13,004 nt of DNA from Clostridiales bacterium (GTDB taxonomy: Bacteria; Bacillota; Clostridia; Lutisporales; Lutisporaceae). The notes under the pieces are model-generated. The model was not told where the DNA came from and did no database searches. It saw nothing but the letters and a program-made list of their open reading frames with translations. The stretch covers positions 1 through 13,004 of the forward strand of contig JAAYKT010000129.1 of the NCBI GenBank assembly GCA_012522255.1, given 5' to 3'. Position 1 is the first letter of the stretch. Each line of letters starts with the position of its first letter. Below are positions 7,853 to 12,992 of the stretch, in pieces. The position numbers and the translations under genes are program-made.

Positions 7853-7930
7853 TTATAACCAGCTTGCGTGTGCTCCTCCGGCCAGTATAAGGGAAAGAAT
7901 AGTAACAATAACTCCTACTAGCTTCTTCAT
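7853..7930 (-). CDS. 25-aa hydrophobic peptide, candidate exported signal
   Basis: A small gene of 25 codons. It has an excellent ribosome site, AAAGGAGG, six bases before the ATG. The product starts MKKLVGV, continues with a hydrophobic stretch of about ten residues (ITV/LSL type), and ends LAGGAHASWL. This is a basic N-end, hydrophobic core and Ala-x-Ala signal-peptidase-like motif (AHA) followed by only Ser-Trp-Leu. It could be cut to a tiny extracellular peptide, stay as a one-span membrane peptide, or be a translated leader for the downstream gene. There is no Cys, and the tail is too short for an AgrD-type cyclic peptide. It lies between the 210-aa gene (82-base gap) and the HD-GYP gene (38-base gap) in the same transcript, inside a perfect inverted repeat. 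I know no named family for it. Confidence 0.6.
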   Translation of the reverse strand: MKKLVGVIVTILSLILAGGAHASWL

Positions 7931-7958
7931 GGTTTGCCTCCTTTATATTAGGCTCTGT

Positions 7959-7996
7959 CCCTCCGCTATTTAGAACAGGCAAACCCCTCCGCTATT
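7959..7996. repeat. Direct repeat AATAGCGGAGGG upstream of the peptide gene
   Basis: CCCTCCGCTATT occurs at 7959-7970 and 7985-7996, 26 bases apart. A related AAATAACGGA (minus strand, about 7854-7845) overlaps the peptide stop and the inverted-repeat arm. On the minus strand the two exact copies lie in the leader before the peptide's ribosome site. Confidence 0.75.
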
Positions 7997-8012
7997 AAAT
8001 GTCGGCCAAATA

Positions 8013-8645
8013 TTAAACTATAGTTCCTATTATTCTATTTATTGCATCAAGTATTGATTTTGCTATTGCTTCATTTTCGTCGCTTTTTATTAAACAACAC
8101 CCGCAAAATATATTGTTGCTTTCCTTATATGTATAGCCTACGATAGACAAGAAAGCCTCTTCGGTGATTATCCTTTTCTTTTCTATCCCCTCTAAATAGA
8201 ATACATCTTTTAAACTAATAAAGTTTTCTATTGAGGCAATGGTTGCTTCAGCTATCGCTTTATATTTATTGGTCTGGGATTTTATTTTTGTACTGGTACC
8301 TTCGTAAAGTTGGCCGTCATGTTCTAAACTGACTACTGTTTTAATGGTATTTCCTACGTTTGTCAGTGTTATGCCGGAAATCTTTAAACGACTCTCCCTA
8401 AAATTTTCTATATCTATTTGGGCGATGCTTATTACCTTGTAATCAATATCCGTATCAAATTTAGCATTTACAGCAGATTGGATATCCCTTACCATTTGTT
8501 TTGTATTTTTGCCTTGTGCACAAAGAACGTGCAACTCATCTATTTTGTTATCTGTTGACATAATAACCTTGCAAGACAGGATTCCGGGTATCTTGCATAT
8601 AAGGGATTTTACGTCTTCTTCTTTCATAATAATGGTCTCTTCCAC
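8013..8645 (-). CDS. Conserved protein of unknown function, two-domain (210 aa)
   Basis: Soluble, no signal peptide or membrane span. The N-terminal part (about 8-77) has an alpha/beta look: IPGILSCKVIMSTDNKIDELHVLCAQGKNTKQ-type strands, then a helix MVRDIQSAVNAKF and strand YKVISIAQI. The second part (about 85-205) contains LEHDGQLYEG, a helix YKAIAEATIASIENFI and CGCCLIKSDENEAIAKSIL; strand-helix order recalls small ligand-binding or dimerisation domains. From memory, similar proteins annotated as hypothetical occur in Bacillota and Actinomycetota; I cannot name the family. Start: GTG 8645 has GTGAGGTG five bases upstream. The ATG at 8666 has no ribosome site and would sit almost at the predicted transcription start, so I prefer the GTG. 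It is the first gene of the four-gene unit. Confidence 0.75.
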   Translation of the reverse strand: MEETIIMKEEDVKSLICKIPGILSCKVIMSTDNKIDELHVLCAQGKNTKQMVRDIQSAVNAKFDTDIDYKVISIAQIDIENFRESRLKISGITLTNVGNTIKTVVSLEHDGQLYEGTSTKIKSQTNKYKAIAEATIASIENFISLKDVFYLEGIEKKRIITEEAFLSIVGYTYKESNNIFCGCCLIKSDENEAIAKSILDAINRIIGTIV

Positions 8646-8676
8646 AATATTCACCTCACATACCATCGATTGTTAT

Positions 8677-8705
8677 ATATTCGATTAATTTTTAATAATT
8701 CCTCT
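8677..8705 (-). promoter_or_regulatory. Sigma-H promoter of the four-gene unit
   Basis: Minus strand AGAGGAATT (8705-8697), 11-base spacer, ATCGAATAT (8685-8677). Both halves match the sigma-H consensus RnAGGAwww - N11-12 - RnnGAATww at every defined position. The predicted start near 8670 leaves a short leader with the ribosome site for GTG 8645. It lies just past the hpf terminator. Confidence 0.75.
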
Positions 8706-8711
8706 AATAAG

Positions 8712-8751
8712 TGCAAAAAATGTTTCAGCCGGACCGAATTCAGTCCGGCTG
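8712..8751 (-). terminator. Rho-independent terminator of hpf
   Basis: Minus strand CAGCCGGAC pairs perfectly with GTCCGGCTG around an 8-base loop, followed by AAACATTTTTTG. A T-run on the other side could make it work in both directions, though no plus-strand gene needs it. Confidence 0.9.
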
Positions 8752-8764
8752 TACCACTTTTTTA

Positions 8765-9295
8765 TTAAAATGTCGGCTCTATTAAACCGTAATTTCCGTC
8801 TTTTCTCTTGTAGACCACATTAACTTCTTCCGATTCTGCATTAAAAAACATAAAAAAGGTATGACCTAAAAGTTCCATTTGCAAGACCGCTTCCTCAATA
8901 GGCATTGGTTTCATGGCAAATCTTTTCGTTCTGACAATCTTGGGCTCAGGGCTTTCCTCTTCGGTCACTTCAAAATTAAAATTATCAAACCTCACACTTC
9001 CGTCTTTAATTCTTCTTTCGAGCTTGGTCCTATGCCTCGCTATTTGTCTTTCTAACTTTTCTACAACCTTGTCAATAGATGAATACATGTCATCGGTAGC
9101 CTCTTCACCCCTAAGTATAACGCCATTAAAAGGAATAGTAACTTCAAAAATATGTCTGCTTTTCTCAACAGTCAAAGTTGCATGTGCCACGGTACTGGGA
9201 TTAAAAAACTTGTTAAACTTAGAAAGCTTTTTTTCAATCCTTTCTTTCAAAGCCTCTGTAACCACAATATTTTTCCCGCTGACTTTTATACGCAT
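8765..9295 (-). CDS. hpf: Ribosome hibernation promoting factor, long form
   Basis: 176 residues. The long HPF dimerises 70S ribosomes into inactive 100S particles in stationary phase. N-terminal S30AE/YfiA domain (about 1-98): MRIKVSGKNIVVTEALKERI, KLSKFNKFF, VEKSRHIFEVTIPFNGVILRGEE, DDMYSSIDKVVEKLERQI. A charged linker (about 99-120) leads to the C-terminal dimerisation domain, VRTKRFAMKPMPIEEAVLQMELLGHTFFMFFNAESEEVNVVY to the end, which marks the long form. AAAGGAG lies 9 bases before the ATG. In Bacillus this gene (yvyD/hpf) directly precedes secA; here four genes are interposed. It carries a consensus sigma-H promoter, and a raiA-motif-like RNA lies upstream. Confidence 0.96.
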   Translation of the reverse strand: MRIKVSGKNIVVTEALKERIEKKLSKFNKFFNPSTVAHATLTVEKSRHIFEVTIPFNGVILRGEEATDDMYSSIDKVVEKLERQIARHRTKLERRIKDGSVRFDNFNFEVTEEESPEPKIVRTKRFAMKPMPIEEAVLQMELLGHTFFMFFNAESEEVNVVYKRKDGNYGLIEPTF

Positions 9296-9339
9296 AACAA
9301 CAACTCCTTTCGCAACTATTATGCTACCGTATATATAGT

Positions 9340-9368
9340 TTATTCTACATCAGGATAAATAATCCTGC
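9340..9368 (-). promoter_or_regulatory. Sigma-H promoter of hpf
   Basis: Minus strand GCAGGATTA (9368-9360), 11-base spacer, GTAGAATAA (9348-9340): a full match to the sigma-H consensus. The predicted start near 9333 gives a leader of about 38 bases. B. subtilis yvyD is known to use sigma-H and sigma-B. The -35 forms one arm of a palindrome, CAGGAT-N5-ATCCTG (9351-9367), which may be an operator. Confidence 0.75.
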
Positions 9369-9550
9369 ATAATTGAAACGTGATTTTAACAATAAACTTA
9401 CATAAACTTGAAAAATAACAATTAATAAGGTATCTTATTTGTTTTATTATAAATATTTGTTGTTTTTTATTGTATAATTATCATTTTTTCCAAAACTTCG
9501 ACAATTATTGATAATTGAAGGTTTAGAAATGTTTTAAAGAGCTGATTTCT

Positions 9551-9624
9551 TGTGGATATTTTTTTGTAAGAAGCTGTGATTAACGTGTGGAATCTGTGGA
9601 TAATGTGTATAAGTCTGTTGATAA
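9551..9624. other. DnaA-box cluster next to AT-rich DNA
   Basis: Five same-orientation DnaA-like boxes: TGTGGATAT (9551), TGTGATTAA (9575), TGTGGATAA (9595), TGTGTATAA (9604) and TGTTGATAA (9616). Those at 9595 and 9604 fit TTATnCACA exactly on the other strand; the rest have one mismatch. Very AT-rich DNA (about 9405-9495) adjoins. No dnaA or dnaN is nearby, so a chromosomal DnaA-binding site is more likely than the main origin. Nothing else convincing is seen in 9369-9790. Confidence 0.6.
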
Positions 9625-9789
9625 GTTGATACTGCTATGTTTTCACACACAAGTTTTTGTTGATTTCTTGTGAAAAAAAATAATGTCGAATAATCTGTTA
9701 CTAATAGTATAAGTATTAATCCAATAGCCTGCATAATTATTCAACCCCCTAACCCTTAACAGCTTAAAGTGGAAAGCAAAGGGACACAG

Positions 9790-9881
9790 GCATTCAAAAT
9801 GACACGCCCTGAGGCAGAGCCTCATATCACGATATTGTCATCCTGAGGCTTGTGAAAGGATCCTGACCCCAAAGGAATACC
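9790..9881 (+). repeat. Composite palindromic repeat, copy D
   Basis: The right half GTCATCCTGAGGCTTG through CCTGACCCCAAAGGAATACC (9837-9881) matches copies A and C. The left half, from CAAAATGACA through CATATCACGAT, aligns with the B-C spacer at 2991-3030, so this is a decayed version of the composite at 2959-3066. It lies past the zinc-ribbon gene's terminator. Confidence 0.8.
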
Positions 9882-9909
9882 ATAATCCCGGTGCCCGGGT
9901 GCCTGTATC

Positions 9910-9941
9910 GTATAAATAAAACAGCCGCTTTCGCGGCTGTT
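9910..9941 (-). terminator. Rho-independent terminator of the zinc-ribbon gene
   Basis: Minus strand AACAGCCGC-GAAA-GCGGCTGTT followed by TTATTTAT: a perfect 9-bp GC-rich stem with a GNRA loop, 4 bases after the stop codon. Confidence 0.93.
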
Positions 9942-9945
9942 CTAC

Positions 9946-10230
9946 TTACATATTTTTTCTTGCTTCAAAGCATTCTCTGCAATATACAGGTCTGTCATTG
10001 GTTGGGTTAAAAGGTATTTGAGTCTCTTTTCCGCATTCTGCACAAACTGCATCATACATAACTCTTTCTCTTCTTCCGCTATTTGCATTTGCTTTTCTGG
10101 CCATTCTGCAATCTTTGCATCTTGCAGGTTCATTCTGGAAGCCTTTTTCAGCGTAGAATTCTTGTTCTCCGGCTGTAAAAATGAAATCCTGTCCGCAATC
10201 CTTGCACACTAATGTTTTGTCCTGATACAT
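9946..10230 (-). CDS. Small protein with two CxxC zinc ribbons
   Basis: 94 residues with two four-cysteine modules. Module 1 (about 9-41): CKDC-x25-CKDC, of the kind called zf-trcl or probable zinc-binding domain. Module 2 (about 63-87): CAEC-x17-CREC, matching exactly the CxxC-x17-CxxC domain. Between them is a basic stretch (RMARKANANSGRRERV). Such proteins bind zinc structurally; nucleic-acid or protein contact is possible, but no precise role is known to me. AGAGGG lies 7 bases before the ATG. No separate promoter is evident, so it is probably read through from the structured RNA just upstream and ends at the terminator at 9910-9941. Confidence 0.85.
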   Translation of the reverse strand: MYQDKTLVCKDCGQDFIFTAGEQEFYAEKGFQNEPARCKDCRMARKANANSGRRERVMYDAVCAECGKETQIPFNPTNDRPVYCRECFEARKNM

Positions 10231-10298
10231 GAAAAATCCCTCTTTCTTTTTTACTTAGGTTAGGTCGGCCTATAGAACAAGATTTTTCGAATATCCGG

Positions 10299-10548
10299 AA
10301 AAAACGTTCTCAACCAATCACCTATACCCTGATATTGGTTATTCGCCAGCTGACCTGGTCTTTGCCCCCACACTCGCCGTCGGGGAGCCTCGCTCAAGCA
10401 TTATGCTCCTCACTGATACTCCTCACAGATTGCTCTGGACGGACTTACTCCTAAGCCGCACCATGCTCACAAAATCGTATTTTGCTTACGTGGGTCGTTT
10501 CGCCTGCGACTGGCGTCGACTTTCAACCACAGGCCTGGCGTAACACTA
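10299..10548 (-). ncRNA. Structured non-coding RNA, probable raiA-motif RNA
   Basis: A roughly 250-base GC-rich island without a convincing ORF in AT-rich DNA. Ends close on each other: CGCCAG (10540-10535) with CTGGCG (10349-10344), continued by GCCTG (10534-10530) with CAGGT (10357-10353). Inside are CGCC/GGCG within GTCG/CGAC (about 10519-10494), CAAAAT-ACG-ATTTTG, GGCTTA/TAAGTCC, AGCATAATGCT, and GGCTCCCC with GGGGGC. A 3' hairpin AACCAAT/ATTGGTT is followed by a T6 run 7 bases on. A sigma-A promoter precedes it. Size, intricate fold, clostridial host and position upstream of hpf (raiA) fit the raiA-motif RNA, abundant in Clostridia and tied to sporulation and aggregation. I identify it from context and fold, not from a covariance model. 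The 3' end is uncertain. Confidence 0.65.
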
Positions 10549-10554
10549 ACAATT

Positions 10555-10583
10555 ATTATATACCTAATTATTATAATATACAA
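10555..10583 (-). promoter_or_regulatory. Sigma-A promoter of the structured RNA
   Basis: Minus strand TTGTAT (10583-10578), exactly 17 bases, then TATAAT (10560-10555). The expected start, about 10548-10546, falls just before the closing stem of the RNA. Confidence 0.8.
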
Positions 10584-10609
10584 GAATATTAAAATTTATT
10601 TATATTTTT

Positions 10610-10628
10610 GTAAAAACCGTGTTTTTAC
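10610..10628 (-). terminator. AT-rich hairpin after the GGDEF-EAL gene
   Basis: GTAAAAAC-ACG-GTTTTTAC, a perfect 8-bp stem with a 3-base loop and T-run in the 3' arm, lying between the GGDEF-EAL gene and the promoter of the structured RNA. The stem is GC-poor, so it is at best a moderate terminator. Confidence 0.4.
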
Positions 10629-10711
10629 TGTTCACACTATAGCTTATACATAGTAACAAATTATTGTATTTGATGATGAAAACATTAAGTAAACAACATA
10701 TGAACATCAGC
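10625..10711. repeat. Second dispersed repeat family, copy 2
   Basis: About 87 bases, TTACTGTTCACACTATAG through CATCAGC, with CAAATTATTGTATTT at 10657-10671 identical to 5948-5962. It aligns with 5916-6004 in the same orientation and lies five bases past the GGDEF-EAL stop. Confidence 0.7.
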
Positions 10712-10715
10712 AAAA

Positions 10716-12896
10716 TTAACCCTGATATATGAAACCTAATAAGTTTTTGTTAAAAAGCTTCTCCGCCTCATCAAAAGCAATGGGTTTGCTAAATAAGAAC
10801 CCTTGCAGGTAATCGCTGCCGGCATTTTTCATTTTTATAAACTCATCCTTTGTCTCAATGCCTTCTGTTACAACCTCTAAATTGAGTCCATGGGCAAGAG
10901 CCACAAGACTTTCCAAAACCATAACACTGTCAGACCTAATAAGTCTGACCATCAGGCTTTTATCCAGTTTAATTTTATCCAGAGGCATAAATGTGAGATA
11001 ATTTAAAGAGGAATATCCCGTTCCAAAATCATCAAGTGAAACGATTATTCCCTTTTCTTTAAGTCTGTTTAGTATGCTAATTGTTTCATATCTATTTTCA
11101 GCAAATATATTCTCAGTTATCTCTATCTCCAGTAAATGCGAGGGAACATCAAACTCAGTCAAAGTATCAGTTATATACTCATCAATATGAACATCGTAAA
11201 AATGCTTCGGCGAAAGGTTTACAGAAATAGGAGGTGGCTGCAGCCCTATGTCCATCCATGTTCTTATTTGCTTGATTGCCTCTTTTAAAACCCACTTACC
11301 TAAGGGAAGTATAAAACCACTGTCCTCCGCAACGGGTATAAACTCATCAGGGGATATATTGCTTCCCTTGATCCTCAACAGAGCCTCAAAAGAAGTAACC
11401 TTGCCTGTTTCAGTTTTTATTATGGGTTGGTATAGAATAGTAAATTCCTCGTTTTCCAAAGCCCTTCTAAGCATGTTTTCTATATTTATTCGTGTATTAA
11501 AACTTTTCATCATTTTTTCATTAAAGAAAAAATACCTGTCTTTTCCCGATTTTTTTGCATTACCGAGAGCAATATCAACCTTAATCAAAAGCTCGTCAAT
11601 ACTTTCACCGTCATGAGGGTAACGCACAATACCCATGGTTGCCGTTATCCTGTTTCCAACACTATCTACAATAACATTTTCTCTCAAGCAATTCCTTATC
11701 TTTTCCACATGTTCCCGTATCTTTTCAGGGTCTTCTTCTCTTAATAGAATGAGAAATTCATCGCCTCCATGCCTAAAAATAATTGACTTATCACTTTCCA
11801 TGCATTTCATGTTCCCAGCTATTTGTTTTAAAATCTCATCCCCATATGCATGGCCAAAAATATCGTTTATAGTCTTAAAATCATCTAAATCGAAGAGTAT
11901 CAATGCCCCTCTTTTGTTTTCATTTATCTCCGTAAGCGCAATTTCCGACAATTTTAACCTGTTATAAATCATTGTCTGGGGATCGTGAACCGCTAAGTAT
12001 TCAACTTTTTCCGCATATTTTTGTATTTCTTCATATTGGGCTCTCAGTTCTTCTTTACTTTCCATCAACTGTTTTATAGTGGCTTCCAATTCTTTATTTG
12101 TAGATTCCAGCTTTTCTTTGTTTTTGGTTTTTTCAGTAACATCAGTATAAATTGCGAAGCCGCCTATGAGTTTATCCCCTGACCTTATGATAATACCTCT
12201 TACATTTACAATAAGCGGCATTCCTTTTTTGGTGTATCTTAAATCCTCAAAATCAACCATAAATTTTTCAAAAAGAATATTGGTCATTTCTTTTGCTTTT
12301 GGTTTTAAATGCAATGGCATGACCAAATCATCCGGGTCCCGGCCTATGCACTCGTCCCTTGTATAACCAAATATTTTTAAAAAGCTCTCATTTACATCAA
12401 AAATTATATGATTTTCATCAATACACAAAATTCCGTCAGGACTGTTCATAAAAAGAGCCTCATATCTTTTCAGAAGTTCCTCCTGTTGTTCTTGAATACC
12501 CTTTATGAAACTTACATCCTTTGACAAGACTAACACATATATAATTTTACCATCATCTTCAAATATAGGAACTGCCTTACCCCAATAGTGATAGTCCATT
12601 TTTGGGCTATAGGTTTCCCCTTCCACGGAACCATCAGGATTTCGATTAAATCTGTAGTAAAACTTTTCCGCTTCCTCATCAGATTTCAAAACCAATTCAG
12701 CAAGAGTTGGCCTTTTATGTCCATAAAAAATAATTGAATGTGAATAATCGCTTTGACCTATTATATCCTTTTTTGCCACTTTAGTCAGTTTCTCCATTGA
12801 GGCATTCCAAAGAACCACCTTACCATCGCAATCTATAGCATAAAAAGGATCCGGCAACATTTCTATTATTTTTTCTAAAAAATTAAGTCCGTTCAT
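10716..12896 (-). CDS. PAS-PAS-GGDEF-EAL cyclic-di-GMP signalling protein
   Basis: 726 residues, no membrane span. PAS 1 (about 5-130), PAS 2 (about 142-255), coiled coil (about 258-300), GGDEF domain (about 302-460) and EAL domain (about 470-715). The GGDEF site is intact (RHGGDEF, motif 377-381; metal Asp in LFDLDDFKTIND), so diguanylate cyclase activity is possible. The RxxD inhibitory site is absent (SDKS in its place), so little product inhibition is expected. The entry motif is HDPQTMIYNR rather than the usual HDPLTGLYNR. The EAL site looks complete: FEALLR (503-508), EITEN, DDFGTGYSS, DKIKLDKS, VVTEGIET and QGFLFSKP, so hydrolysis is also likely. Net direction is not predictable from sequence. 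GGAGG lies 9 bases before the ATG. It is transcribed alone. Confidence 0.95.
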   Translation of the reverse strand: MNGLNFLEKIIEMLPDPFYAIDCDGKVVLWNASMEKLTKVAKKDIIGQSDYSHSIIFYGHKRPTLAELVLKSDEEAEKFYYRFNRNPDGSVEGETYSPKMDYHYWGKAVPIFEDDGKIIYVLVLSKDVSFIKGIQEQQEELLKRYEALFMNSPDGILCIDENHIIFDVNESFLKIFGYTRDECIGRDPDDLVMPLHLKPKAKEMTNILFEKFMVDFEDLRYTKKGMPLIVNVRGIIIRSGDKLIGGFAIYTDVTEKTKNKEKLESTNKELEATIKQLMESKEELRAQYEEIQKYAEKVEYLAVHDPQTMIYNRLKLSEIALTEINENKRGALILFDLDDFKTINDIFGHAYGDEILKQIAGNMKCMESDKSIIFRHGGDEFLILLREEDPEKIREHVEKIRNCLRENVIVDSVGNRITATMGIVRYPHDGESIDELLIKVDIALGNAKKSGKDRYFFFNEKMMKSFNTRINIENMLRRALENEEFTILYQPIIKTETGKVTSFEALLRIKGSNISPDEFIPVAEDSGFILPLGKWVLKEAIKQIRTWMDIGLQPPPISVNLSPKHFYDVHIDEYITDTLTEFDVPSHLLEIEITENIFAENRYETISILNRLKEKGIIVSLDDFGTGYSSLNYLTFMPLDKIKLDKSLMVRLIRSDSVMVLESLVALAHGLNLEVVTEGIETKDEFIKMKNAGSDYLQGFLFSKPIAFDEAEKLFNKNLLGFIYQG

Positions 12897-12918
12897 TTAA
12901 ACCTGCCTCCGCATATAT

Positions 12919-12942
12919 CTGTAATTACAGAAAAACTGTAAT
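12919..12942. promoter_or_regulatory. Operator-like palindromes before the GGDEF-EAL gene
   Basis: CTGTAATTACAG (12919-12930) is a perfect 12-base palindrome. ATTACAG (12924-12930) also pairs with CTGTAAT (12936-12942) over a 5-A spacer, so three half-sites share one motif. They lie 22-46 bases before the ATG, where a repressor or alternative RNA hairpins could act. Confidence 0.5.
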
Positions 12943-12948
12943 GTACAA

Positions 12949-12992
12949 CCGCAGGCTTCAAATTCTTTAAATGTTTAGACCTGAAGCAGCGG
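12949..12992 (-). other. Inverted repeat upstream of the GGDEF-EAL gene
   Basis: CCGC-AG-GCTTCA (12949-12960) pairs with TGAAGC-A-GCGG (12982-12992) across a 21-base AT-rich loop. No T-run follows on the minus strand. It could be the 3' end of an upstream gene outside the window, or a leader element. No gene is seen in 12897-13004. Confidence 0.4.

Larger units (their letters stand above)
7834..8009. repeat. 12-bp perfect inverted repeat bracketing the peptide gene
   Basis: TTGGCCGACATT at 7834-7845 and AATGTCGGCCAA at 7998-8009 are exact complements, 152 bases apart. The outer arm lies 3 bases past the stop of the 210-aa gene and the inner arm between the peptide stop and the HD-GYP ribosome site, so the peptide cistron is enclosed. 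No clear target-site duplication is visible. Confidence 0.85.

Noticed and set aside
7853..7930. Peptide as an AgrD-type cyclic autoinducer precursor
   Set aside because: No Cys, no acidic C-terminal recognition segment, only three residues after the likely cleavage site, and no AgrB-like gene nearby.
7880..7950. Cyclic-di-GMP (GEMM) riboswitch around GCAAACC and GGCCGGAGG
   Set aside because: Short look-alikes fall over the peptide ribosome site and coding sequence, in the wrong order and spacing for the GEMM fold.
8646..8666. ATG 8666 as start of the 210-aa protein
   Set aside because: No ribosome site and practically at the predicted sigma-H start; GTG 8645 has AGGTG at good spacing.
9405..9624. 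Main chromosomal origin oriC
   Set aside because: No dnaA, dnaN or rpmH nearby; boxes alone do not establish an origin.
9534..9734. 66-codon minus-strand ORF
   Set aside because: It reads through the DnaA-box cluster, has no good ribosome site, and its composition reflects AT-rich boxes rather than protein constraint.
430..10729. 13-mer TAACCCTGATATA at 430-442 and 10717-10729, both at gene ends
   Set aside because: One shared 13-mer is about what chance gives in a 13-kb window, the flanks do not align, and the two are read in different frames.
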